From Branchiostoma floridae (lineage: Eukaryota; Chordata; Leptocardii; Amphioxiformes; Branchiostomatidae): a stretch of 64,000 nt of DNA. Shown here one piece after another: positions 49,201 to 62,400 of this stretch (position 1 is its first letter; the number at the start of each line of letters is the position of its first letter). Location: contig NC_049992.1 of the NCBI RefSeq assembly GCF_000003815.2, forward strand, positions 5,406,481 to 5,470,480, read 5' to 3'. The position numbers and the translations under genes were made by a program. The notes under the pieces were generated by a model that was given only the letters and a program-made list of their open reading frames with translations, searched no databases and was not told the origin of the DNA.

Positions 49201-49455
49201 GTGCCATCCAGAGACACTTGGATTACGATCGGGGTCCCTTTTTCAGCGTGGCGTAAATGTTTAATAGATTTTCCTATACCAATCCCGGGTGCTGGTGGTA
49301 TAACACACGCGCTGGCGCTGCGGACGGAAGGGGTTCGGTGTGACGCGGAGGTGGTAGTGCCTGTGATTGTGTGATAATCACTTATTCTGCCTCATTCCGC
49401 GAGCTGCTGGAGCTTCACCTGACAAATTTCACCATTCAAGCACGGCAAAACACAG
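49200..49455 (+). promoter_or_regulatory. Candidate 5' UTR exon with strong donor
   Basis: A locally GC-rich segment (GCGCTGGCGCTGCGGACGGA, GACGCGGAGGTGG) ends in AACACAG|GTAAGC at 49455/49456. It has no long frame, so a transcription start plus non-coding first exon is possible. The next plus-strand gene is the glutamate receptor 7 kb away, whose first coding exon also needs an upstream exon. The link is inference. Confidence 0.3.
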
Positions 49456-50384
49456 GTAAGCAATTATAACTATTTCTACCATTGAGTTTTGTTACATGTG
49501 ATCTAGTTATTCCTCTGACATGTGAAATATGTCTAGAATTGGTGTTTCACAGGGGCTCCTTTTAGGGGCAAGTACATGCATGTTGAACGCTACGTGAAGC
49601 ATTGCCGGTGCACAGCCAACAGTTAAACCGTTATTCTGGTAGAAATTCTTGCTCTTAAATGTCGTTTCTTTGATTATTTTAAGGAAGATATAATTTTGCA
49701 AATTATGTGCATCGTAATCTATAACCCTGTTTGCAAGGACATAATTTAATGGCGATGGTATCTTTGGTGGGCAAATCCTTAAACCCCTTTGGGATCATGT
49801 AGGTTTTACCCTGTATTAGTCATTGAGATGGCGTATGATTTCATACAAATTGCAACGTCAAATAAGTGCATACTGTCATAGATTAGGATGTCACCAATGT
49901 GTCAAGATACAATCTTGCCTAGCGAAACGTTACCTCAAGAGGCAGTAAATCCAGTTTCAATTCAAATATAGCAGCATGGCAAAAAGAATTCACCAGGAAT
50001 GTTGGCTAGCTTTATCTACAATACTTACTACTTAAAGTAAGAAGAATATTCGTACTTGTTTTCTAACATCTCAAAAGGCTGCTCTGGTATGTTAGAGTAT
50101 GTTTTTGTCAATGGTCATCGTCGATAGCTAATCTGTATGCTTTATCTGCGTTACGGCCGTCGCCGTTAGGCCACAATATAACATTCATGCCGTGATTGTG
50201 CATGTATGTTGAACCGTCTAGGCTAGACAAGGCCAAGGTTAAGACGGGATATGTCTATTAGCTTTAGCTTAAAGCCGACTCGCTGGGTAGATGATCTCAC
50301 ATGAATGGAGGTAAGTAATAACAGGCCATGAACCGTGAGACATAAGTATACTACACGGAATACCATCTTTCAGTACACTACAAA

Positions 50385-51420
50385 ACATGGGCTACTGTAA
50401 GCATAGAGGTTACGGTTTTTACTTTTATATGCTAAATATATATGCTTTAAGTATATGCTTAATGTATGCTTTACAAATGAGGTTTCAACTCAGATATAGC
50501 AGCACGGTCAAGAGAATTGGCCAGGGATCTTGGCTTAAGTTATTTTTCTACTTACTACTGAAAGTAAGAGCAAAAGAGGTTGCTGTTTTTATTAGTGAAG
50601 TTTATGCTTAACATATATACTTAAAGACTATGTTTAACACTTGAATCAAATGACCATAAGCCATGGGTTACGGTAAGGATAGAGGCTACGGTTTTATTTT
50701 CAGTATATGCAAAATATATATGCTTAAAGTATATGCTTAATTTATGCTTTAAAAATAGGTTTCTATTCAAATTTAGCAGCACGGTCAAGAGAATTGGCCA
50801 GGGATCTTGGCTAAAGCGATTTTTACTAAGTACTGCTAAACGTAAGAAGAAAAGAAGTTTTTAAGTATATGTTTAACACATATGCTTAAAGTATATGCTT
50901 AACGTGTGGTTTATGAATTTCTACGTGTGATAAAAAGATCATAATTCTTATAATGGGACTGGTCTCCTATTAGGAATGCACAATGTTACAACAGACACTT
51001 AAATCAAATGACTGTACACCATAAACCATGGGTTACGGTAAGCATAGAGGCTACGGTTTTTATCTATTTTCAGTAAATGCTAAATATATATGCTTAAAGT
51101 ATATGCTAAACGTATGTTTTACAAATGGCATAAGTTACGGTTTTTATCTTTTAAGGCTATGCTTAACATATATGCTTAAACTATATGCTTAACTTATGCT
51201 TTACGTATGTTTGCGCATGCTTGAAAGATCATATTTCTTATAGTTATAATCCTATTGGGAATACACAATGTTACAACAGACACTTGAATCATGGGTTACG
51301 GTAATCAAATAGGTTACGGTTTTATTTTCAGTATATGCTTGACTAAATGCCTAAAGTATGCTTTACGCATGCTTAAAAGATCATATTTCTTATAATGGTA
51401 CCAGTCTCTCATCGGGAATG
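50385..51420 (+). repeat. Degenerate tandem array, period near 300 bp
   Basis: GGGTTACGGTAAGCATAGAGGCTACGG followed by TATATATGCTTAAAGTATATGCTTAA and CTTATAATGG...CCTATTGGGAATGCACAATGTTACAACAGA recurs about four times with deletions. Units start near 50385, 50663, 51027 and 51291. Confidence 0.75.
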
Positions 51421-51514
51421 CACCAGGTGCGTGTGCACCAGTAATGTTACAACAGAGACCTGAATCAGATGACCGTACAACAGCCGCGTAATTACATAGT
51501 CTCCTCTGGTATCG

Positions 51515-51955
51515 ATGGCTACTTGATATGCCTCGTCACAACCTGAATCACCTGTGACGTCATGGCGTTCTCCAATAATCTTGTAACCATCAATGATTAA
51601 GAGACTGACCGTATATAAGAATTGGCTCTTTTACTAAGTTAAAGACTCGTACTTTAGGTTTGTTTTCTATACTAGAAAGCAAGATTTTATCCAGTTTGAT
51701 GCATACATTCAGGTTATGCATGGCTTTTCTAATTCTAAAATCCTTTCAGACTTAATAATGTAGGATCCAAGATATTTGAAGTCCTCTACTTGTTTTATGC
51801 AAGTTCCAAAGAGAGATTTCAGTTTTATCGATGGCTACGTATACTTGATATGCTTTACCACAACCTGACTCAACTGTAGACAGGCCTCGCCATGAATTTG
51901 GTGACGCCATGGCGTTCTCCAATAATCTTGTAAACGTCAACGATTTAAAAAATCG
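51515..51955. repeat. Direct repeat pair around 51.5 and 51.83 kb
   Basis: ATCGATGGCTAC...CTTGATATGC...CACAACCTGA...CATGGCGTTCTCCAATAATCTTGTAA occurs at about 51513-51595 and 51826-51940. Confidence 0.7.
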
Positions 51956-54900
51956 AAGAAAAAAAATCACAATCATACAAGCTATTAGGGTGAGTTTCTG
52001 TAAGTTGGGTTTCTTTAGCAAAGCTAGTCAGGGGATGGTGTACAAGGTATTTGTTTACCTTTGCTACCCGCTAAGTTTTCCTTACCTTTACGATGGACTC
52101 AAAACAAGGTGTACGCGAATTGATGGAAGCTCTTCTTGCATGTATGTTCTTAAAAGCTAAGACTTTAGTGAAAACGAAAAATTACAATCACAGCAATAGA
52201 CGGCTGTTCTTTTACTTCAGTTTTAGTACATATACGAAGTGTAATGTATAGTATTATGTAAATATTCTTTTCGCTTGTCATGTATATGTAAAGACAGATT
52301 GAGCTTGCGAATCTAATTGTACAAGAAACATGGATACAAAACTAATGAACTATATGATTGAAATCAAATTTTCAAATTAAAGAATATGTTGATTGTTTTC
52401 AACCAGGTACTGTAATGGTAATTGCAAACTTGTCGGTCCCCTAATTAAAATGTAACATTTCTGAATGTATCTTGAAAACATACATGTACGACCATAAATG
52501 GATGAATTAAGTAGTTTGGTCACGATTAAGCTGGTAATTACCGACCCCAGGGTTACGGGTAACTATAGCTACCAGCATAGGGCTGAGAGTGATTTAGCAA
52601 CAACAAAAAATCATTTCGACCTAAAGCAGCATTTTGACCTAGATCCGTTAGAGCTCATTCACGGTAGAGCAATCCGTTAGAATTCGAACACACACGTGCG
52701 CATGGATTTATACGTTGCTACAATCAAATATTTCAGTGTCAAAACGAATTACACACCACCTGAGAAAGAAATGCCAACAAAACATTGAACGGAAATAACA
52801 TGATCAGCCCAATTATTCACCAATCTTGAATGGCAGATAGGCAATAGAAAGATTTAGGTATGATTAAAAAATAAGGAAATTTTGTTACATTGACATACAT
52901 AAAGGTCGAGGCTGCCTGGAGTACCTGTGGCAAGCTGAGCTTTTAGAGAATCGGATATTATATTTCTTTTATCGACCAAATGGCTAAGGTTCCGACCCTT
53001 GTCGTCCATTCGAATCTGTAAAATATTGCATGGAATGGATCTTGCAACTCCAATGTCATAACGTGCAGTCCATCTTCGAGGTTTTGATGTAGTATGACAC
53101 AAATCAGATGGAGGACAGTCGAGCAATCGTTTTACGGCACATACTATGTAACTAGCTGCTGACTGACAGCTGGCTAGCTGATTCACACACTCTGACACTT
53201 ACTCGCTCACTTGCTCACTCACATTTACACACACACTCACCCACTCACTCACTTTGTGACTTTCTACGTGGATGTTTTTATTTTCACAACTTTTTAGTAT
53301 TTTTATCAAATTGATCTACTGGTAATTCTCGACAGTTTGAATATTGTTCTGAAAATTCTCCTGAATGCTAAGATGCAGGAACCCACAGAGAGAAGCAGGT
53401 GGTCGATAACTTACCTAAGAATTTATGCAGGAAGGCTAGCAGGACATATGATAATTTTTGTTAATTTTACACGGGTTCCACCTGGAACTGTTAATAAATC
53501 TCAGCCTGAATTCTTGACAGTCTGTTGCTTTTTACAGCTCTGTTTAATTGGTTCTTTGCTAGAAACACTATCTTCATAAATATTCCATAAATATTCGATC
53601 ATAAGATCGTATAAGGTTGAGGAAGAATATGGGCATGTTCTCTCTTGTATCTTTTGATAGAACCTGTATGAAATGAAAGTGTTATAACTGTCACACAAAT
53701 TAAAAAACGACATGCATTGTCTGAAGTTTTTTACCTGGCACGACTTCCTTCTTTTAGTATGTTGTATGAATGACAAAGGAGAACAAAGTACTTGATGTGC
53801 TTACGGAAGGAGAGCATGCATTCTTCGTCTAATGATAACCACAAAGACTTAAATGGCAGATTACCGACCTAAGAACAAATATTTAACACGTTGTATATAG
53901 AATTCAATTAACTACATACATATTTTCATTCGAACTTAGTTGTGACTTAATGTGACATGTAGCTTTGGCTTCAATCCGTATAGAAACTTAATTTCCCCTC
54001 CTTACTTTTTGTATTCCACCCCTGCATGATTGGATCTGATAAAGAGAAAATTAGGCTGATGATACAGGAAGATTGGGTCTAATTTGGTCCATTTTCCTCC
54101 TTAAACCCACCGCCCCACGAGGAACGGCCCAGTTTTACCGTCGCACCGTAGCGTATTCCCACCTCACTGATTATTACAGGCATTTCAAACAACTGGGTCG
54201 TTTCTGCACAACAGCGTGATTTGTCTCACTGGACTGGCTGGGACGATCTCTGTCTTATCAATCCGGCCTACATTGGTCCACCCTACAGCAGCACTGTGCG
54301 TGATTTGTGGGAATTACTTAGTCTCCAAGCAGTCTCTACGGTTCCTTAGAGATAGTATCAAAGCTAGCTTGCCAAGGCGTATAGCGGGTGCCCGTTTTTC
54401 TTCCTTTTGCCGGCTATACTCATTGGCCAGCTTAGATACTATCTCTAAGGCACCGTAGACTCTGCTAGGAATTGCTGCCATTTGTCTAAGTGTGTTACAG
54501 TAACTGAGTGGCCAACATTTCTGTAACGTTGATTTGTTCGTCCGTTTGTTTGTATTGCATATTCAGTAAACCAGCTGAAGCTATAACACTCCAGGTTTGC
54601 ATTGAAGAGTACAAACATTGTATCCGGACAGATTCATTTCAACCACTCTCACCGGGAAGGACCACTAGTCTTATCTGTAAGTTTGCTGGCCGGGGCTGCT
54701 CGATATGTTGCTCTTCTCTTCTCAATTTAAGGTCCTATCCGAGGAACGGCGCTAACCAATCCTTCCTTCCGTAACAGACGCGCACTTAAGGACTGTAGAA
54801 TTGTGATATATCCCTGATATCGGAAAGCCTAGCTTCGGGAAGTTACCTTAGTCAATAATCAATGTACCATACTCATGGGAGATGTACATCCGGTGTCAAG

Positions 54901-56340
54901 CCGATTTTTTTGCCCTTGCCAAATATATGCCCCAATATTGCTTGCATTGCCGGTGCATCATAATCATTCGGCGAGATAATATTCAGGCAAAATATTGTTT
55001 GGATTTTGGTCAGTCTCTACCAGACTGTGGCCTGTCCGAATTGTAATAGGGGACTTTGGCCAAGTTAAGAATAAAAGCCTAGTAGGAGTTCATTGGCCTG
55101 AGTGATGATGGACAGCCACTCATAGCCTCATACTCGAGTATGGCGAGTCTACTGGTACTGGCCGGTCTGTGTATATAGTAGCTGCAAAAGACTGACTAAA
55201 AGCCCAGCTGACACGTCTGCCTAGAGACTAGGAATTTGGGAGGAGAGGCTAACTCTATCCCAAACTCTAATCCAACACTAACTCTAGTAACACTAACCAT
55301 TAGGCCGCAGTTCTACCTCTAACCCCCGTGGCAAACCCACACTGCCTCCAGGAGCAAAATCTGGCGGAGCAGAAATTTGGCTCGACACGAGGCAGCCCGA
55401 ACACATCAGAATTATGTTTGCACATAAAGATTAAAGCCACATCATTGCCCTTCATACGACCAATTTTGAACAAAGCGCATCTTCAATCACTCTTATGAAG
55501 GGATTTACAGCGTGCTGCATGCTCTAGTTGCACTTTAGGCTAGTGTTTCTCAAATAGCGGTCTACAGGCGACATTGACAAATTAAGCACAAGCGCGCCGG
55601 TTATCTACATCTATAGTCGAACGTTAATTGACCCCTGACCCTGCTGCGCGGTCATTTTTCCTTTATAGATTTTATCCAACCGTGACCTTAATTCCGTCAC
55701 GTCCTACAACCAATAAAAACCGATTCTGCCTCTTCTAAAATCAATCATGCTTCCCTTAGATGGAATCGGATGAGAATACGTGATCCAGTAAATATATCAA
55801 ATACTAGCGGCATTGGCAACACTATCGATGTAGTTATGTATAGAAGATCAACTGTTATTTCCTATTTGATAAGTGTAGTTATTTACCGATCTATACTAAA
55901 TTTGATCAACTTTCATTGTAAGACAATCTGATTTATATTTACATTCTTTACGAAGTGCAAGTCAATATACAGTGTGACATATAGCGTTGTCAGTTGCAAC
56001 AGTAAGCATATAATATCTAAAATAAAGATAAATGGGTAGTATCAGTACAAAATTTTTCTCAGCCAATGTAATTCTAAAGTATTTCTGTTTCTTAATCGAC
56101 AGTAACATTCTTCAGGGATTTTTTTTCTTCAAGGGCTTTACAAAACGTACGTTAATGACATCTTCAAATAGGACGTATTTGTCTCAAAGGTACATAAATA
56201 TTGATCTTGTGGACGAGCGTTTAGCCATAAGGGAGCAACGCGCAGGTGAAGGTAATGCGATGTTACCGCTTCATTTATTACCTTACAGTTTCCGTTTAGA
56301 ATCACAATATAGTATACGTGCTCCTTTTTTTCTATTTCAG
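51956..56340. other. Mostly gene-free region before the glutamate receptor
   Basis: It holds a CACT/CACA simple repeat (about 53206-53256), a hairpin element (about 54320-54470) and several frames without recognisable content, among them a 114-aa minus-strand frame at 53198-52854. No exon with supporting homology was seen. Confidence 0.4.
54320..54470. mobile_element. Hairpin element with arms of about 60-70 bp
   Basis: CTACGGTTCCTTAGAGATAG...AGCTAGC...GTATAGC on the left pairs with GCTATAC...GGCCAGCTTAGATACTATCT...GGCACCGTAG on the right, around a loop near 54390-54410. The left edge CTCCAAGCAG resembles the 4.25-kb foldback. It is a MITE or a folded transcript. Confidence 0.65.
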
Positions 56341-56407
56341 AAAGAAGACTTAACAATTTTTAAAGGGGATATTGTGCCTCTGGCAAAAGAGATTGTTCCA
56401 CAAAGCC

Positions 56408-59400
56408 ATGGAGGAATCTGGTAACATCCTACGCGTGGCTGTTTTCGAGGTAAGACATTTATTGATGAACCATTTAAGAATAAGTAATATTGATTCGAAG
56501 ATGATATTTGATATACCGTGAAGATACCAGTCTTTTGTTGAAGAAGCCCCTGGCTGTGAGTTTATGTGGAGGCACTTGATGGGTGGTTTCGTCTTCTGCC
56601 TCACTCCCCGATTGGAGCTATCGGTTTTATGGCTCAACTGATTATAGTGACTCGAATTGCCATGTTATCTTTGGTATGAAGACTGCAAATAAGTAGAATT
56701 CCTCCCATGAAGGGCTGTAGGACACTTACTGTGTTGAAATTTTGACTCTGAGGCTTTACAATATTTTTCAGTTATGAACTTAAAGCTCTGTAAAAAGCCT
56801 ATTGAAAGCCTCTGTAAAAGGCCCATAACTAGTTTTGTGAAGAACAGAGGATTGCTTGTAACAATATTAATTAATTATTATTTTTTGCTAAATTTGTTAC
56901 AATCTTTGAAAATCTATTGTAGCTTAATTTTCACAATAAAAATTTACACATAAACTATTGCTTTGTCGCAAATATTATCTTTTATAATAAAACTTATCAT
57001 AGTTACTTTATTACATGTTCTACGTTGAACCTTGACGTAATATCGCATAGTCCTCTATTTGTATAGCAGCTTCTGGGAATTCATCGGAATGAGATTTACT
57101 TGTTATCATATTACTTGTTTGTACTTTAATTATGTACATAATATCTATTTCTTCAATACAGAGACATCCATTTGTGGTAAAAGCATCTAGCCCTATAGGA
57201 AATGAGTGGGTTGGATTCTGCATCAGTCTTTTGGAAGAGTTGTCCAAGATTATGAACTTCAACTACGAACTGTACGAAACTCCGGATGGGATTTCCGGAA
57301 ACGAATTGCCTGACGGGACCTGGTCAGGGGTCATTGGTGAACTAACTTCCGGGGTGAGTTTATTTGTCTTCAAATATATGACATATTGAGTGGTGGAAAA
57401 AATAAACAAAATCTCTAATCTATAATAGTGTTGCAATCGATCCGCTGTATGCAACCATACTACAAAATGTTGATGCTCCTAAACTGTAGGGTAATATGGG
57501 ATAAGACATTTGACTTTGTTTCTCGTATTTGTTTGCCTTTATGTGTCAAATGTAAATGATTGAAAACGAAATATGTTGGTAAACAAGCCTTAACAAGTTT
57601 TACATTTAAAAGTTGGTCATCTAATAGCTCCAGGAAAACATCGAACAAAAATGACCTAAATTGACCTTCTGTATGCAAAACACCTATCTTCATTACATTA
57701 TTACCAACGAAAATTAGAGCTTCATTTTGTAATGAACCTTTACTTGTAGAAGGCTGACCTGGCCGTCTCGGCATTGTCCATTACGTCACTGCGGGAGAAA
57801 GCAGTGGACTTCACCAAACCGTTCATGGAGTACGGCAATGTACTGGTAATGCGCAAACCATCGGAACAGGATAGGGACTTGCTCGCCTTTGTGCACCCTT
57901 TCCAGTGGAAGGTATGTAACCATCGACACACCCTGAATGTGGGTTATCGTTAGGTTAGGGTTAGGCTAGGGTTAGGGTTAGGGTTAGGGTTAGGGTTATT
58001 TTAGGGTTTGGGTAAGCAGGGCTCGAAATTCATTTTTGGGATTAGGTGCACTGGTGCACCCAGCTTGAAAGATTGGGTGCACCAAAATGTTTTGGGTGCA
58101 CCACTTAAATTCAAGTTATAACCTAAAAATAACACTTAGTTACAATCTGTCAAATTCTTAAACAAGTACCATGACAGACATTTTTATTATCTTTCTAACA
58201 CTTAGATGTCAAGAATATGATGTATAATTGTATACTTTGATATGATATCTTTACATACATAAACCTAACAAAATATAAACTACAGAAAATCATTGGATGC
58301 ACAGCTCCAATTTTGGTTGCACCTGGGTGCACATGCACCAAGTATTTCGAGCCCTGGTAAGGGTTTCCGTTTGGGTTATCTTAGGGTTATGGTTATGGTT
58401 ATGATAGGGTAAGGTAAGTTAGGTTGGGGTAAGGGTTGGGTTAGGGTTATGGTTAGGTTAGGGTCATTTAAGGGTTAGGGTTATCGTAGGGTTATCGTAG
58501 GGTTATGGTAATGATTATGGTTATGGTAGGGTTAGGTTAGGTTAGTTTCGGTTAGGGTTAGGACTGGGTTGGGGTTAGGGTTGGGTTAGGGTTAGGGTTA
58601 GAGATGGAGGCAGTACTGTGATCGTTGGGATTTTACAGGTTGCTCAACGAGATGCATATAACTTTGTTACCATTTTTCAATAAGGTGTTTTCTTGCGTTT
58701 TAAATCATACTTTGACAACTGAAATCACATTCCAATCATGACATCAAGTCACACAAATACAACTTCGGTCATTGTACGGTTGCTTAGCGAAAAAGTGTTA
58801 TAGGAAAATGTCTATCTAAATTCCAAGCTGTTCAGATTGTTGGAATATACTTTTAATTTGGTGCACTTAGACTCAATGACTTCACCAAGCTTTTTGAGAT
58901 CCCGTTATTAGTTTGATTACCTAAAGAGCGTCAATGAGAATCTGTTCATGTCCGGCAGGTGTGGCTGTGTATCGCAGTCAGCATGTTCACGGTGGGGATC
59001 CTGCTGTTCCTGACCAGCAGACTCAGGCTGAAGATGAACGCCGGGGACAGACATGCCGACAACGACAGGGCCTTCAACCTCAGGAACAGCCTCTGGTTCG
59101 TCTACTGGTCCATGATGCGGAAAGGTGAGCTCTCATTTTTTGTTGACAGCAAATTTGAGCTTCTGGTGCTTTATAGGACACTCTTCTTCAAATAACTCAT
59201 TGATAACAAGAGGCGATCATCTCCAATGTCATTGCATTTTGTCTGTATGGCTGGTTTAAATACTTTCTTTCCAGGGCGATATCTTAAATTAGAAAGCAAA
59301 TGTCAGGAAATGTCTGGTAATATAGAATGTAGTTACCATGGCGTATATTCTAGTATAAAGGCACAAAAAGTCATGAAGCTTTTACATTTATTTGTTTACG

Positions 59401-62400
59401 ATTACATCTATAAGTTAATTACATGCATTGGCGGTTTAGGTACAAACAACGGTACCTCTACCTAGTCAAACTCGAAACTGGCTCCACGCCTACATCTGGT
59501 GTTGATGCAAAAAGTCAGTCCGTTGATAAATAGCTATACAGTAGTGTCTAATTACTGCCTTCTATCATCATTGCTTAACGCCTTTTTTGCATGGCCACTG
59601 TGATACGCAAAATGTTTCCCTAAAAAAAAAGAAGAAGAAAACTTCATCTATTTGTAGGAGGGGAGCCACCACCAAGATCTCTCTCCACAAGGATCATGGC
59701 AGGGTTCTGGTGGCTGTTCGTGCTGATTGTCGTGTCCACTTACACCGCCAACCTCACGGCTTTCCTCACCGTCAAACGCCTCAAGCACCCCGTCACGTCT
59801 CTGGACGACCTCGCCTCGCAAACCAAGGTCAAGTACGGCATTGTCAACCACGGGTCGCTGTACGATTTCTTCAAGAGCCAGATAGGTATGTGTCTGATTG
59901 TAGTGTAATCTGAAGATGATGGAATAGGTAACATTTTTGTGTGGATGAATGAAACGCGTTGACAAAATTGAATTGTACTCTTAAGCACAATGAAAAAGTC
60001 AAACAAATTTTAACACACATTCTCGTGAAAGAAAATCCCTTGTGTGATGTACATCACCTACATTAGGTTTGCAGATTGGGCATAAGACTCTGCATTTTAA
60101 CCTGCAGAACGCCTATAGCGTCCCCCGTCTCCCATCTAAGAGGCGTTTGCAAAGCCCTGATGTAGATTGATTGTTGGTGAAGGTTAAAGTATGAGGGTCA
60201 AGTCACATAATTGAAAAAGTGTTACACTATCTAGATCTTTTACTCAGTAATATATATATATATATATATATATAAGTGTTTACTGACAACAGGGTATTCA
60301 ACTGTCATGGCATGGTGCATTAAACAGCCAAATGCTGCTATTACTAGTACGTGATATAACTTGATATCCTGTAAAATATCAAGTATTTTATTCGAATCTT
60401 TGTCGAAGTTTATAACTGTCATTTAACACGAGTGCTTACCTCGAATTTTCTATAAATCTTATTCTGTAAGGGACGAGTTCAACCTACGAGAGACTGTGGC
60501 ATGGCATGACAGCTAAACCAGACGACAGCTTCGTCAGCACATTAGAGGAGGGGATGAAGCGAGCCAAGAAAGGCGGATATGCCTTCATCGTGGATGGGAC
60601 GTATTTCGTTTATGAGGTGAGGATATCAATCTACTTATGATATGACTGAAGCAATAAATATATTCTAGAATAAATAAAAACAAATAAGAGATGAATGGTA
60701 AAGTTGCACAGATGACGGTTGCTAGCATGGACGTCTGTTAATAGATATCTAAGGTTAAGAAGAAAAATGTGTACAAAGATAGGGATTGCTAATTGCTGCA
60801 ATCGATTTCAAAATGTCGGACTTCGTTAAAAAGGACTAATTCTCATCGGAAGCTTAGTAAAAAATACAATTTACAATACTACATATTTGTCTGCAAAGTT
60901 ATTACGCATATGTTACATTTCATACGGTGTGTGTTAATGGGCGTAAATGTAATCATTGTGCAAAAATATCTTATGGATTTATTATGTGCATTGATTCTAC
61001 ATTTGTGCATTTTGCATAAAATGTTTGTCTTTTCCCCTCACCAGGCCATGAAAGATCCTGATTGTGCGCTGACAATGGTTGGTGCACCGTTTTTATTTGG
61101 GGGCTACGGAATAGCGACAAGAAATGGCAGCCATTGGGCAAAGAAACTATCAGTAGGGTAAGCCAAAATGTGTTATATACCATTCACATTGTCCTTTAAT
61201 ACATAGAGACACCTCTACAGACATTTGGTTTGGTTGATTAGCTGAATTTAGTCATTAAACATTTGTATACCTTATACATCGATTTATGTATTTGCTGAAA
61301 CTGTTAACTGATTTATGGAAACTAGCTATAGTAGCATGTTGGTATGATGCCACGGTCAATACCTTTAATTATATATATGAAAATGGAGATATGGTTTTGG
61401 GTGTGTCTGTCTGTTTGTGTTTTTCGGATTTTTGTAGTCAGAATAACTCAAGAACCTCTGGATGGATTACGATGATATTTGGTATGTGGGTAGGTGTTGG
61501 AAAGAAAAAGGTAAAAGCCCCCCCCCTAGTATGTGACCTTGGTACTGCAGCAGAACTTTGTTATATTGTATCTTTTGAACTGGATGTACCGTGGTCTTCT
61601 TCCTGTCGTTTTGGGAGCAGAATTCTACAATTACGGGAGATGGGGAGGATTAACGCACTGAAAGACCGCTGGTGGCCGGCTGCTGGGTGCTCGCTGGACG
61701 GTTCCGAGAGCAGCATGGAAGCCAGTGGGCTAACCCTGCAGGACTTTCAGGTCTGTGTTCTGTAACTTGAAACCTACATTTCCTCCACACAACGGGTCTT
61801 CCAGATAAACCACTCAGATCAATCTACTGTTGATTCCAATCTTTAACTTAATAGTTAAAGATTGGAATAGTACAGAGACTAGACCTCTGACTCCAATTTT
61901 AAAACCTATACATATGTATATATATATATATAAAGTTTAACTTTCTACTCAAGAAGGCTGTCTTAATGCTTAATCTTGTTGTTTTACTTGAAGTATACGT
62001 TAACCATTTGAATCGATTATGTGTATTCCATGAGAAGTGTAAATACTATGTAACTATATGTTGGCACCCAATATCAGCGCTACGCTGCCTGGGTTTGCCA
62101 TTTAATGCATTGTCTGCAATTTCAATAAATCTAAATCTAAATTGTTGCAACGTTTATTGTTGTAAATCAGGATGTATCCTCGATTTGGTTTATCGATAAC
62201 AAGGTCCTTCATTCACAATCAGCTACTAACTACGTACAATCAACAGCTAACGTTCCTCATAGCAATTCTGACTCGTTCTATTCCACACTGCAGCTGTCCT
62301 GTCGCATGTAATGATGCGATCGCAAAACGTCAATAATTTACGTCTAAGTACGGTCCTACGAGTAGTGACAATAGTCATTCGTGAATAGTTTCATCAAGTT

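Noticed and set aside
48954-49217. 87-residue minus-strand frame with a locally protein-like start
   Set aside because: No acceptor/donor pair or family match could be supported.
52854-53198. 114-residue minus-strand frame
   Set aside because: There is no recognisable domain, no splice partner and no promoter. It is likely chance.
56032-56424. 130-residue frame overlapping the receptor start
   Set aside because: It is in a different frame, has no recognisable content, crosses the inferred acceptor at 56340 and ends just after the receptor ATG.
57941-58602. Chromosome end
   Set aside because: Receptor exons continue in phase on both sides, so the TTAGGG repeats are interstitial.
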